Shown: positions 52,001-61,881 of the stretch, piece after piece
Layout of the letters: the number at the start of each line of letters is the position of its first letter
How positions within the stretch are numbered: the stretch's first letter is position 1
From: Aureivirga marina
GTDB lineage: Bacteria > Bacteroidota > Bacteroidia > Flavobacteriales > Flavobacteriaceae
NCBI RefSeq assembly: GCF_015767265.1
Contig: NZ_JADPIB010000003.1
Coordinates: 1-64,000 of the forward strand
Length of the DNA stretch: 64,000 nucleotides
Direction of reading: 5' to 3'
Notes under the pieces: generated by a model
The model's database searches: none
What the model saw: the letters and a program-made list of their open reading frames with translations, nothing else
Told to the model about the DNA's origin: nothing
Position numbers and translations under genes: made by a program

Positions 52001-55000
52001 TGTTTCCACAATTGGAGATTATACAATCACAGTTACAGATACAAATGGATGTTCTACTTCAGAAACTGTAACTGTTAATTTGCATCCAGCAATTTCGGTG
52101 AATTCAATTCCAGATATGGAAGTTTGTGATGATGATAATGATGGTTTTTGGATTTTTGATTTAACTGCTCATTTAAATGGATTCGGAGGTTCTGATTATA
52201 CTATTAAAGCTTATGAAAGTTTAAATGATGCGCAAAATGATACGAATGAAATAACAAGTGATTCTTATCAAAATACAGTTTCTGATACACAAACAATTTA
52301 TACAAATATTACTCATAATACCACAGGGTGTTCAAGAACAGATTTAACTTTTGATTTGATTATAAAAGAATCGCCTGAAGTATTTGATTTGCCAACACTT
52401 CAACTTTGTGATGATGATACTGACGGAATTGTTTCTGGGTTTAATATTGGAAGTCAAACACCTTTAGTAATTCATGGAGGATATGTTGTAACTTATCATT
52501 ATTCAGAAAATGGTGCTTTAAATAATACAGATCCAATTTTTGGTTCTTTATCTAATTTTACGAATACAATTCCGAATCAACAAACACTTTACATTCGAGT
52601 TGTAAATACAATTGTTGGTTGTACTTCTGTGTATGAATTTGATGTTATTGTACACCCTTTACCAACATTTGATTTAGATTCTTCTCAAAATATTTGTCCA
52701 AATGGAAGTTTAACACTTTCTCCTGATAATCTTTCAGATCCAAGTGCAACTTTTGAATGGACAGATTCAAATTCCAATTCTTTAGGAACGAATCAAAATT
52801 TAACTGTAAATACAGTAGGAGATTATACGTTTACAATGACAGATTCAAATGGGTGTGTAAGTTCAGAAACTGTAACTGTGACAGAATTTCCACCAATTGC
52901 AATTACAACAATTCCAAATATAGAAGTTTGTGATGATGATACAGATGGTTTTGCTGTTTTTGATATTGAAGCTCATTTAGATGCAATTGAAGGAAATTAT
53001 GCTCTAGGAGAATATTCAATTAAAGCATATCCAACACAGGTAGATTTACAAAATGACACGAATGAAATAACAAATAATAATGCTTATACAAATGCAACTA
53101 TAAATTCACAAACGATTTATACAAATATTACAAACAATACAACTGGATGTATCGAAGAAGATGTGACTTTTGATATTATTGTAAATCCACTTCCTGTGAT
53201 TGCTGCAATTCCAGATTTAGAACTTTGTGATGATGATTATGATGGATTTGTTTCTGGGTTTAATTTACAAAATCAAGATGCTTTAATTCTTAATGGATTA
53301 ACAGATCATGATGTAACTTATCATGAAACCCAAGCTGATGCAGAAAATGACACAAATCCAATTGTTGATGTAACGAATTTTACAAATACAGCGAATCCAC
53401 AAACTATTTTTATTCGATTAGAAAATGATCCAACAGGATGTTCAATTACTGGTTCGTTTGATTTAATAGTAAATCCTTTACCAAATTTTGATTTAGATAC
53501 ACCGCAAACTTTATGTTTCGGTGAAAGTATTGTTTTAGAGCCAACAAATATTGTAGGAACAAATTTATCTTATGAATGGTTTGATTCGAATTCTAATTCT
53601 TTAGGAACAAATCAGAATTTAACAGTAAATACAGCAGGAGATTATACTTTGACAGTTTCCAATCTAAATTGTTCTGTTTCGCAAACAGTTACAGTTTTAG
53701 AAACAATGCCAATAACAATTACGATTCCAGATTTAGAAATTTGTGATGATGATACAGATGGCTTTGCAAGTTTTGATTTGACAAATCATATTGATAATGT
53801 ATTGGGGAATTTTAATCCAAATGAATATACTATCAAATTATATACTAACCTAAATGATGCGCAAAATGAAACGAACGAAATTATTAGCAATCCGTTTACG
53901 AACCAAACAGCAAATTCGCAAACGATTTATACTAGCATTACTAATAACGATACCAATTGTACTATTAGTTCTGTTACTTTTGATCTTATAGTAAATCCAC
54001 TCCCGATAATTGTTTCTGTTCCTGATTTAGAATTGTGTGATGATGATGACGATGGAATTGTTTCGACATTTGATATTCATTCTTTATCAGGTTTCATTTT
54101 AAATGGATTAACAGATCATAATGTAACTTTTCATTTAACCCAAGCTGATGCGCAAAATGATGTAAATCCTATTCCAGTTGGAAACTTTACAAATACAACC
54201 AATCCACAAACAATTTATATTCGTTTAGAAAATAATCCGACAAATTGTACAAGTATTGGAAATTTTGATTTGATTGTAAATCCACTTCCAGAATTTGATG
54301 TGATTACACCTCAACAAATTTGTCCGAATGCAACTGTGACACTTTCGGCTGATAATGTTTCTTCACCAAATCCAATTTATGAATGGTTTGATGAAAATAA
54401 TAATTCAATAGGAAATTCTGCAACAGTAACAGTAAGTCAAGAAGGAGATTATACTGTAACTGTAAGAAATGCATTTGATTGTCAAACTTCACAAACGATA
54501 ACTGTGATTGAGTCAAATGATATTGCTCTACAAGTAATTCCAGATATGAATGCTTGTTATGATAATAGTGATGATGCGACAGATTTTGATTTAAAATCAC
54601 ATATTGATGATGTGTTATTAGGATTTGCTGTGAATGAATTTACAGTGAAAGTTTATGAAACACAAACAGATGCAATTAACGATACGAATGAAATTGATAC
54701 AAATAATCTTTATACAGTAAATGGACAAAATTCTGTAACAATTTATACTAATATTACAAACAATAATACAGGTTGTATTGTAACAGATATTACTTTTGAT
54801 TTAATTATTGATCCTTTACCAGACATTCCAAATTTAGATCCAATTACACTTTGTGATGATGATAATGATGGATTTATGGATTTTGATATTCATTCACAAA
54901 CTGCGATAATTTTCCAAACTTTAGATAGTAATTTACATACAATAACTTATCATGAAACTTTAGCAGATGCACAAAATAATGTAAATGCTCTTCCGAATGG

Positions 55001-58000
55001 AAACTATACAAATACATCAAATCCGCAGACAATTTATATTCGTGTAGAAAATACAAATACAAATTGTTTTGATACAGTAACATTCGATTTAAATGTGAAT
55101 GATAGTCCATTATTTACAATTCCAAGTCCACAAAATATTTGTCCAGGAGAAACTTTACTTTTAGGACCGAATACTGTTTTTGGTGGCGGAACAACTTTCG
55201 AATGGACAGATGGAAATAGTAATGTTTTAGGAAATTCTCAAATGCTGAATGTGACTGATGCTGGAGATTATACATTAACAGTTACAAATAATGATGGATG
55301 TATTTATACACAAACAATTACAATAATTATGTTAGATGAGGTTGCGATTTCCACGCTTCCAAATATAGAAGTTTGTGATGATGATTCAGATGGATTTGTG
55401 AATTTTGATTTAACAAATCATGTGAATTCAGTTTTAGCAAATTATAATAATGGAGAATATACAATTACGCTTTTTGAATCGCAAATTGATGCGCAAAATA
55501 ATACAAATCCAATTACAACAAATCCATATATAAATACAGTTATAAATCAACAAACGATTTATACAAATATTACAAACAATAATACAAATTGCTATGTGAC
55601 AGATGTAACATTTGATTTAATTGTAAATCCGTTACCTGTAATTCCAAATTTAGATCCAATTTCACTTTGTGATGATGATAATGATGGATTTATGGATTTT
55701 GATATTCATGCACAAACAGCTATTATTTTTCAAACTTTAGATAGTAATTTACATACAATTACTTATCATGAAACATTAACAGATGCGGAAAATAACACAA
55801 ATGCAATTCTAAATGGAAATTATACAAATACATCAAATCCGCAGACAATTTATATTCGTGTAGAAAATACGGATACAAATTGTTTTGACACTACAACTTT
55901 TGATATAAATGTGAATGATAGTCCATTGTTTACATTATTTAGTCCACAAGAATTATGTCCTGGAACAATTTTAACTTTAAATCCAGATGGAATTTTTACT
56001 GGAAATACAACATTTGAATGGTCAGATATTAATGGAAATATTTTAGCAACAACGCAAACATTGGATGTGACAGATGCAGGAAATTATACATTGACAGTTA
56101 CAAATGAAGATGGATGTATTTATGCACAATCGACAACTGTAAATATGTTAGATGAAGTTGCAATTACAACAATTCCGAATTTAGAAGTTTGTGATGATGA
56201 TACAGATGGATTTGCAAATTTTGATTTAACGAATCATGTGAATTCGATTTTAACAAATTATAATAATGGAGAATATACGATTACATTACATGAAACGATA
56301 GCAGATGCTGAAAATAATGTAAATGCTATAACAGGGAATCCGTATATAAATACAACAATAAATCAACAAACAATTTTTACAAATATTACCAATAATCTTA
56401 CAGGATGTTTTGTAACGAATGTGAGTTTTGAAATTATTGTAAATCCTTTGCCTGTTCCAATTTCATTGCCAAATATGACAACTTGTGATAATGATTTAGA
56501 TGGAGATAATGCAAATGGAATTGTTCAAGATTTTAATGTACATCAAAATTCTTCATTTATTTATGCGAATTTAGATCCAAATGATTATGAAGTTTCTTAT
56601 CATGAAACTTTAGCGGATGCCGAAGGAGATTTTAATCCAATTCCAACTGGAAATTATACAAATACATCAAATCCGCAAACTATTTTTATTCGTATAGAGA
56701 ATTTAAATTCTGGATGTTATGATGTTTCTGAAACGTTTGAATTATTTGTAGAATCTGCTTTAACTTATGACGTAGATACGCCACAGCAATTCTGTTCGAA
56801 TGAAACAATTACACTTTCTCCATATAATTTAAGTGATAATAACGTAGCTTTTGAATGGTTTGATGAATCAGGAAATTCTTTAGCAACAACTCAAGATTAT
56901 ACAACTTCAACACCAGGGAATTATACAATTACGATTTCAAGACCGAACTGTGAAGTTTCAAAAATTATTACTGTCGAACATCATCCAGAAATTCAAATTA
57001 CAGCACTTCCAGATTTGTTAGAATGTGATGATGATTATGATGGAATAGGAAGTTTTGATTTAAAAACACATATTGATTCTTATTTAAATGCAAATTATCC
57101 AAACGGAGAATATACAATGGATTTATTTACAAATCAAAATGATGCAGATTCAAATACGAATCCGATTGATTTAAATAATCCTTTTATAAATACAACTTTA
57201 ACCAACCAAATAATCTATACCAACATCTTGGATACTAACACTGGATGTTCTTCAACAGATGTTACATTTAGTGTTATTGTTCAAGAAATTACTACAATTC
57301 CAGCGATTTCTAATTTAGAATTGTGTGATGATGATAATGATGGATTTATGAACTTATTCGATATTCATTCTGTAACGACAACAGATTTAGTAAGTTTGAC
57401 AAATCATTCGATTTCTTATCATGAATCAGAAAATGATGCACAAAATAATTCGAATCCGATTGCTGCTGGAAATTATACAAATATTGTATCGGAAAATCAA
57501 ACAATTTGGGTTAGAGTTGAAGATAACACAAATAATTGTCCAGCTTATAGTTCGTTTGAATTATTCGTTCATAAGTTTGTCGAATTTGATTTAGTGGATG
57601 AAGAAACACTTTGTCCATTTTCATTTACGACTTTAAAAGTTGAAAATGTTAGTGAATCTGGAGTAACTTATGAATGGTTGGATGAAAATAACACGGTAAT
57701 TGGAAATACAGATACAGTTACTGTAAGTGATGAAGGAACTTTTTCTGTAACAGTTTCAAATGGAAATTGTTCAAACACAAAAGAAATTTTAGTTAGAAGA
57801 TTAGCAGATTTAGAAATAACTTCTATTCCTGATTTGTTAGAATGTGATGATGATTATGATGGAATTGCGAATTTTGATTTAAATACACATATTCAAAATG
57901 TAGTCTCAAATTATGCGGCAAATCAGTATTCAATCACATTATTTACAAGTCAAAACGATGCAATTAATGAAGTAAACCCGATTGATATAAATAATCCATT

Positions 58001-61000
58001 TACAAATACAACTGCAACCAATCAAATTATTTTCACTAAAATCTTGGATAACACCACTGGATGTTATAATACAGATGTATCATTCAGTGTTGTTGTTCAA
58101 GAAATTCCAACAATTCCAACAATTTCTAATTTAGAATTATGTGATGATGATAATGACGGATTTATGAATTCGTTTGATGTTCATTCTGTAACGACAACAG
58201 ATTTAGCGAGTTTAACAAATCATTCAATTTCGTATCATGAATCAGAAAATGATGCACAAAATAATTCGAATCCAATTGCTGTTGGAAACTATACAAATAC
58301 TGTAGCGCAAAATCAAACAATTTGGGTTAGAGTAGAAGATAACACAAATAATTGTTCAGCTTATTCTTCTTTTGAATTAATTGTAAATGAAATTGTAGAA
58401 TTTGATATTGTTGGTGATGATAAATTGTGTCAAGATTCTTTTGTAACGCTTCAAGCTGCAAATGTAAGTGAAACAGGAGTAACATATGAATGGTTTGATG
58501 TAACAGGAAATTCGATTGGAAACTCTGAAACTATTGATGTTACACAGATTGGAATTTATACTTTAACAGTTACAAATCAGAATTGTTCTAATTCTAAAAC
58601 TTTTGAAATAACTGCACATCCATTAGTTCAAATTACATCGCTTCCAGATATGTTTGAATGTGATGATGATTATGATGGAATTTCAAATTTTGACTTAAAA
58701 TCTCATATTGATACATATTTAAATATAAATTATCCAAATGGAGAATATACAATAGATCTTTATACATCACAAAATGATGCTGAAAATACAACGAATCCGA
58801 TTGACCTAAATAACTTATTTACAAATAGTACGACAACTAACCAAACTATCTTTACAAACATCTTGGATACTAACACTGGATGTTCTTCAACAGATGTTAC
58901 ATTTAGTGTTATTGTTCAAGAAATTCCAACAATTCCAACAATTTCTAATTTAGAATTGTGCGATGACGATAATGATGGATTTATGAACTTATTTGATGTT
59001 CATTCTGTAACGACAACAGATTTAGCGAGTTTAACAAATCATTCAATTTCGTATCATGAATCAGAAAATGATGCACAAAATAATTCGAATCCGATTGCTG
59101 TTGGAAATTATACAAATATTGTAGCGCAAAATCAGACAATTTGGGTTAGAGTAGAAGATAACACAAATAATTGTCCGGCTTATTCTTCTTTTGAATTAAT
59201 TGTAAATGAAATTGTGGAATTTGATATTGTTGGGGATGACAAATTATGTCAAGATTCATTTGTAACGCTACAAGCTGCAAATGTAAGTGAAACAGGAGTA
59301 ATGTATGAATGGTTTGATGTTACAGGGAATTCGATTGGAAACTCTGAAACTATTGATGTTACGCAGATTGGAATTTATACTTTAACAGTTACAAATCAGA
59401 ATTGTTCAAATTCTAAAACTTTTGAAATAACAGCGCATCCAGAAATTGCAATGACTGCTATTCCAGACATGTTTGTGTGTGATGATGATTATGATGGAAT
59501 GATGAGTTTCGATTTACAAAATCATATGCAAACAGTTTTGGCAAATTATCCTGTGAATCAATATTCTGTATTTATGTATACAAGTCAGAATAATGCAGAT
59601 AATAATATTGTTCCAATGGATTTAAATACATTATACACAAATATAATTCCTAATAGTCAAACGATTTACACAAGAATTATAGACAATCAAACTGGATGTT
59701 TTAATACAGATGTTACATTTAATTTAAATGTTAGAGAAATTCCTGTAATGCCTATAATGACAAATATGGAAATGTGTGATGATGATAATGATGGTTTTAT
59801 GAGTCTATTTGATATTCATTCTAAAACAAATACTGATTTAACAAGTATGTCAAATCATACGATTTCATATCATGAATCTGAGTCAGATGCAAGAAATAAT
59901 ACAAGTGCAATTCCAATAGGAAATTATACGAATATAATTCCTCAAAATCAAACAATTTGGGTAAGAGCAGTTGACAATTCAAATGGTTGTCCAGCTTATA
60001 CGACTTTTGATTTGGTTGTAAGAGAATATGTAGATTTTGAAATGGAAGAAAATCAATTATTGTGTCCAAATTCCACATTGATTTTAGAGCCTTTAAATGT
60101 TTCAGATACAAATGCGACATATATTTGGTATGACCAAGTGAATACTATAGTTGGAACAGATAGCACATTGGAAGTTTCACAAGCTGGAACTTATACTTTG
60201 GTTGTGAGAAATCAATTTTGTGAAAATAGAAAAGTAATTAGAGTAGAACTGGCAGATGAAATTCCTTTTACTGCAATTCCAGATATGGAAAATTGTGATG
60301 AAGATGGTGACGGATTTGCACAATTTTCAATTACAAATCATATAGGATTCTTATTACAAGAAAATGGAATTGAGAATCATTTTGCAAATATTTATCCAAC
60401 ACAAGTTGATGCAGAAAACAATACAAATCAGATTTTTGCTACACAATACACAAATGCAACACCAGATTTTGAAACTTTATTTGTTGTAGTTACAAATCCA
60501 GCAACAAATTGTTCAACACCAATCATTCCATTTAATTTACATGTTTATGATATGCCTAAAGTTCCGAATTTCCCTGATTTAGAAGCTTGTGATGATGATA
60601 CGGATGGAATTCAAACGTTTGATTTACATGAACATGATGGAATTATTGCTGCTGGAATTAATTTGACAACACATAATATTACATATCATATTTCTTCAGA
60701 AGAAGCAGAAAATGGAAGTAATCCAATAGCAATTGGAAATTATACAAATACAATTCCACATGCTCAGGAATTATTTATCCGTGTAGAAAGCATTGAAAAT
60801 GGTTGTGCGAATACAGAAAGATCATTTATGTTAATTGTAAATCCTTTACCTGATTTTGAATTAGATTCACCACAATATATTTGTGAAGGATTTGATCATG
60901 TTTTAAATGCTTCTATTGAAAATCCAGGAGGATATACATATCAATGGATGGATGAAAATGGTGCAAATATTGGAGATTCACAAGCAATTTATGTACAAAA

Positions 61001-61574
61001 TGCAGGAATGTATGCTGTTACTGTCATAAGTGCATCAGGTTGTGAAAGTTCGAAAATTGTAGAGTTAATTCCAATTGTTGTTCCAGAAGTTACAAAAGCA
61101 GATTTAGAAATTAATGGAAATTCCGTTACTGTAAATGTGCAAAATGAATCTGATACTGGATTTGAATTTTCTTTAGATGAAGTAGATGGAAATTATCAAA
61201 CAGAACCTTATTTTGAACATGTTACAGCAGGAGATCATGTGATTTATGTTAGAAATCAAGAAGGATGTTCGACGATTTCACTTCCATTCTCGATTATGGG
61301 ATTCCCTCAATATTTTACACCAAATGATGATGGAATGCATGATTATTGGCAAGTAACAGGATTTGATACAGATCAGTTTAGTTCAAATAAAGTAATCATT
61401 TACGATCGATTTGGAAAAGTTATATCTCAATTTAATATTAAAAGTAAAGGTTGGGATGGAACGTATAATGGATTAGAATTACCTTCTTCGGATTATTGGT
61501 TTACGATTAATTTAGTAACTAGAGAAGGAGAGGAGATAAATTATAAAGGACACTTTAGTTTAATACGACGATAA
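49077..61574 (+). CDS. Giant modular T9SS type B adhesin-like protein, 4165 residues
   Basis: One uninterrupted 12.5-kb gene. A signal peptide (MKKYYIFVVFIFLCTHVFA) and a short linker lead to about 30 Cys/Asp modules, each opening with a motif such as LCDDDNDGFMDFDIH and carrying a second Cys (TGC or NC) before FDLIVNP. From about residue 740 the order is regular: CDDD module A, CDDD module B, then an Ig-like module (PQ.LCP...LTL.P, YEWFD.NGNSLGT, GDYTLTVTN..GC). This triplet occurs 12 times. The C-terminus is a type B sorting domain (FPQYFTPNDDGMHDYW to GHFSLIRR). It is predicted to be surface-exposed, elongated and possibly calcium-binding through DxDxDG loops; adhesion is inferred. Confidence 0.92.
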   Translation: MKKYYIFVVFIFLCTHVFAHKYNPIDKRKNYNNSDAYKAKLPIHKRFYFEQKNFISSDFTIEEKPVSLGTFPIKTPDDLYLCDDGDGLVKFFLDTQKDSEILDGLSPLDYKVSYHNTQADADAGISALAIPYENASAYTTETIYVRVEEDADPTNYETTSFSIGIVEMTINSGGVPSMNLCDNESSGTIDDDFVVFDLTENETYILNGLTASNYTFEYYKDNGYTEQIASPNAYVNITTSEPIFVKVISNLNNSCEGSSTFNINVVSTQKVPIELSSCDSNGDGNEMFNLSDAVSLFVPDPNTVTVRYYESMSNLKDGINNINPANYNASDGTEIFILASGNNCHAIGELTLNVSAVPTVQDVNDIEYCDDDGTPSDGVLSSIDFSSQETEVLGSLNASEYNVTFHGTAVDAQNDTGALGNPYTNTSASETIYIRVENIASGCADTSKSFNLQVHANTNSFNFADYELCDDDANKNNGQTDFDLVNTHANVITNGDFLSFNISFYKSQSDAENETNEITDSVYENETLNQETIFVRIEDKTTGCLLEIGSFDLIVNPVPDINSGVPSSLTLCDDDNDGFMDFDIHSLSTDVLSGLDTNIYSVSYHTNIVMAESNLNPIPDAPYTNTSPNVDSVVIRLENTDTGCVDYDFVILRVNPKPVFTLDTEAFLCPDGSLLVEPDVQSANVTYRWLKDSNLISVSKDLIVTEIGIYELEVKTNSNCIETKSIEIKSHPAIEITTIPAIEVCDDDNDGLAIFDLTSHLAAIEGNYAPGLYTIKAYKDASHALNDVSEITDSNYQNATVNSMTVYTKIINNTTGCENHDVTFDLIVNPYPIIPAVTDLALCDDDTDGLVSGFNLQEHDATILNGLTNHNVTYHTTQSDADNDTSPIASPANFTNTSNPQTIYIRLENNPTECYNTSTFELSVNALPTFTIDSPQNMCSGEDITLSPTNVSDAGATFEWFDSGLNSLGTTQDLTVSTIGDYTITVTDTNGCSTSETVTVNLHPAISVNSIPDMEVCDDDNDGFWIFDLTAHLNGFGGSDYTIKAYESLNDAQNDTNEITSDSYQNTVSDTQTIYTNITHNTTGCSRTDLTFDLIIKESPEVFDLPTLQLCDDDTDGIVSGFNIGSQTPLVIHGGYVVTYHYSENGALNNTDPIFGSLSNFTNTIPNQQTLYIRVVNTIVGCTSVYEFDVIVHPLPTFDLDSSQNICPNGSLTLSPDNLSDPSATFEWTDSNSNSLGTNQNLTVNTVGDYTFTMTDSNGCVSSETVTVTEFPPIAITTIPNIEVCDDDTDGFAVFDIEAHLDAIEGNYALGEYSIKAYPTQVDLQNDTNEITNNNAYTNATINSQTIYTNITNNTTGCIEEDVTFDIIVNPLPVIAAIPDLELCDDDYDGFVSGFNLQNQDALILNGLTDHDVTYHETQADAENDTNPIVDVTNFTNTANPQTIFIRLENDPTGCSITGSFDLIVNPLPNFDLDTPQTLCFGESIVLEPTNIVGTNLSYEWFDSNSNSLGTNQNLTVNTAGDYTLTVSNLNCSVSQTVTVLETMPITITIPDLEICDDDTDGFASFDLTNHIDNVLGNFNPNEYTIKLYTNLNDAQNETNEIISNPFTNQTANSQTIYTSITNNDTNCTISSVTFDLIVNPLPIIVSVPDLELCDDDDDGIVSTFDIHSLSGFILNGLTDHNVTFHLTQADAQNDVNPIPVGNFTNTTNPQTIYIRLENNPTNCTSIGNFDLIVNPLPEFDVITPQQICPNATVTLSADNVSSPNPIYEWFDENNNSIGNSATVTVSQEGDYTVTVRNAFDCQTSQTITVIESNDIALQVIPDMNACYDNSDDATDFDLKSHIDDVLLGFAVNEFTVKVYETQTDAINDTNEIDTNNLYTVNGQNSVTIYTNITNNNTGCIVTDITFDLIIDPLPDIPNLDPITLCDDDNDGFMDFDIHSQTAIIFQTLDSNLHTITYHETLADAQNNVNALPNGNYTNTSNPQTIYIRVENTNTNCFDTVTFDLNVNDSPLFTIPSPQNICPGETLLLGPNTVFGGGTTFEWTDGNSNVLGNSQMLNVTDAGDYTLTVTNNDGCIYTQTITIIMLDEVAISTLPNIEVCDDDSDGFVNFDLTNHVNSVLANYNNGEYTITLFESQIDAQNNTNPITTNPYINTVINQQTIYTNITNNNTNCYVTDVTFDLIVNPLPVIPNLDPISLCDDDNDGFMDFDIHAQTAIIFQTLDSNLHTITYHETLTDAENNTNAILNGNYTNTSNPQTIYIRVENTDTNCFDTTTFDINVNDSPLFTLFSPQELCPGTILTLNPDGIFTGNTTFEWSDINGNILATTQTLDVTDAGNYTLTVTNEDGCIYAQSTTVNMLDEVAITTIPNLEVCDDDTDGFANFDLTNHVNSILTNYNNGEYTITLHETIADAENNVNAITGNPYINTTINQQTIFTNITNNLTGCFVTNVSFEIIVNPLPVPISLPNMTTCDNDLDGDNANGIVQDFNVHQNSSFIYANLDPNDYEVSYHETLADAEGDFNPIPTGNYTNTSNPQTIFIRIENLNSGCYDVSETFELFVESALTYDVDTPQQFCSNETITLSPYNLSDNNVAFEWFDESGNSLATTQDYTTSTPGNYTITISRPNCEVSKIITVEHHPEIQITALPDLLECDDDYDGIGSFDLKTHIDSYLNANYPNGEYTMDLFTNQNDADSNTNPIDLNNPFINTTLTNQIIYTNILDTNTGCSSTDVTFSVIVQEITTIPAISNLELCDDDNDGFMNLFDIHSVTTTDLVSLTNHSISYHESENDAQNNSNPIAAGNYTNIVSENQTIWVRVEDNTNNCPAYSSFELFVHKFVEFDLVDEETLCPFSFTTLKVENVSESGVTYEWLDENNTVIGNTDTVTVSDEGTFSVTVSNGNCSNTKEILVRRLADLEITSIPDLLECDDDYDGIANFDLNTHIQNVVSNYAANQYSITLFTSQNDAINEVNPIDINNPFTNTTATNQIIFTKILDNTTGCYNTDVSFSVVVQEIPTIPTISNLELCDDDNDGFMNSFDVHSVTTTDLASLTNHSISYHESENDAQNNSNPIAVGNYTNTVAQNQTIWVRVEDNTNNCSAYSSFELIVNEIVEFDIVGDDKLCQDSFVTLQAANVSETGVTYEWFDVTGNSIGNSETIDVTQIGIYTLTVTNQNCSNSKTFEITAHPLVQITSLPDMFECDDDYDGISNFDLKSHIDTYLNINYPNGEYTIDLYTSQNDAENTTNPIDLNNLFTNSTTTNQTIFTNILDTNTGCSSTDVTFSVIVQEIPTIPTISNLELCDDDNDGFMNLFDVHSVTTTDLASLTNHSISYHESENDAQNNSNPIAVGNYTNIVAQNQTIWVRVEDNTNNCPAYSSFELIVNEIVEFDIVGDDKLCQDSFVTLQAANVSETGVMYEWFDVTGNSIGNSETIDVTQIGIYTLTVTNQNCSNSKTFEITAHPEIAMTAIPDMFVCDDDYDGMMSFDLQNHMQTVLANYPVNQYSVFMYTSQNNADNNIVPMDLNTLYTNIIPNSQTIYTRIIDNQTGCFNTDVTFNLNVREIPVMPIMTNMEMCDDDNDGFMSLFDIHSKTNTDLTSMSNHTISYHESESDARNNTSAIPIGNYTNIIPQNQTIWVRAVDNSNGCPAYTTFDLVVREYVDFEMEENQLLCPNSTLILEPLNVSDTNATYIWYDQVNTIVGTDSTLEVSQAGTYTLVVRNQFCENRKVIRVELADEIPFTAIPDMENCDEDGDGFAQFSITNHIGFLLQENGIENHFANIYPTQVDAENNTNQIFATQYTNATPDFETLFVVVTNPATNCSTPIIPFNLHVYDMPKVPNFPDLEACDDDTDGIQTFDLHEHDGIIAAGINLTTHNITYHISSEEAENGSNPIAIGNYTNTIPHAQELFIRVESIENGCANTERSFMLIVNPLPDFELDSPQYICEGFDHVLNASIENPGGYTYQWMDENGANIGDSQAIYVQNAGMYAVTVISASGCESSKIVELIPIVVPEVTKADLEINGNSVTVNVQNESDTGFEFSLDEVDGNYQTEPYFEHVTAGDHVIYVRNQEGCSTISLPFSIMGFPQYFTPNDDGMHDYWQVTGFDTDQFSSNKVIIYDRFGKVISQFNIKSKGWDGTYNGLELPSSDYWFTINLVTREGEEINYKGHFSLIRR
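51300..61080 (+). repeat. Twelve triplet repeats of about 815 bp within the giant gene
   Basis: The first CDDD motif of each triplet lies near 51308, 52127, 52927, 53738, 54548, 55370, 56190, 57022, 57843, 58658, 59477 and 60294, a steady spacing of about 800-835 bases. The fifth copy has a degenerate motif (CYDNSDDATDFD). Confidence 0.85.
58095..59440 (+). repeat. Nearly identical adjacent DNA repeats (period 819 bp)
   Basis: From GTTCAAGAAATTCC at 58095 about 525 bases recur at 58914 with only scattered differences; a diverged relative starts near 57276. This is the least diverged part of the array and marks recent duplication or gene conversion. Confidence 0.8.
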
Positions 61575-61590
61575 TTATTTCTGAAAATTA

Positions 61591-61624
61591 AAATAGGAAT
61601 GGTTTTATCCATTCCTATTTTTTT
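61591..61624 (+). terminator. Terminator of the giant gene
   Basis: AAATAGGAATGG (61591-61602), loop TTTTAT, CCATTCCTATTT (61609-61620): perfect 12-bp stem, then further T residues. Confidence 0.92.
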
Positions 61625-61661
61625 ATCATCAAAATTTTTGCCTTTAAATAAACTTGATGAC

Positions 61662-61830
61662 TTTTACCCCTCAAATAATAACTTTACTGTTGTTAACTTT
61701 ATTTTGCATTACAAGAATAAGGGAAATTTTCTTTATGAAAAAATTATGAAAGCAAAATACCCTTTTTCTGTTGCAATATACCATGTAGATGAATGTAGAT
61801 TCTAACTGTTTTCGGTTATTGAGGGTAAAA
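61662..61830. repeat. 169-base rod-like inverted-repeat element
   Basis: The ends are complementary: TTTTACCCCTCAAATAA at 61662-61678 and TTATTGAGGGTAAAA at 61816-61830 (15 pairs, two bulges). Inside, CATTACA (61707-61713) can pair with TGTAGATG (61784-61791, one bulge). The centre is a hairpin, 61719-61734 with 61749-61764 (13 of 16 pairs). It lies between two terminators, with no ORF of note and no clear promoter. It could be a structured RNA or a MITE-like element. The strand is open. Confidence 0.5.
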
Positions 61831-61842
61831 AAAATAGGTAGA

Positions 61843-61873
61843 AAAGAAAAAAGAAGGAGTAAATCCTTCTTTC
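61843..61873 (-). terminator. manA terminator
   Basis: AAGAAGGA (61851-61858) pairs with TCCTTCTT (61864-61871); six T follow on the minus strand. Confidence 0.8.
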
Positions 61874-61881
61874 AAATATTT

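Noticed and set aside
49316-60310. Regularly spaced GATGATGAT-rich direct repeats, which could look like a CRISPR or satellite array
   Set aside because: They are in one open reading frame with constant protein motif CDDDxDG, long period and no spacers; they are coding repeats.
61599-61805. 68-codon ORF after the giant gene
   Set aside because: It starts inside the loop of a strong terminator and runs through the inverted-repeat element; no protein motif and no promoter.
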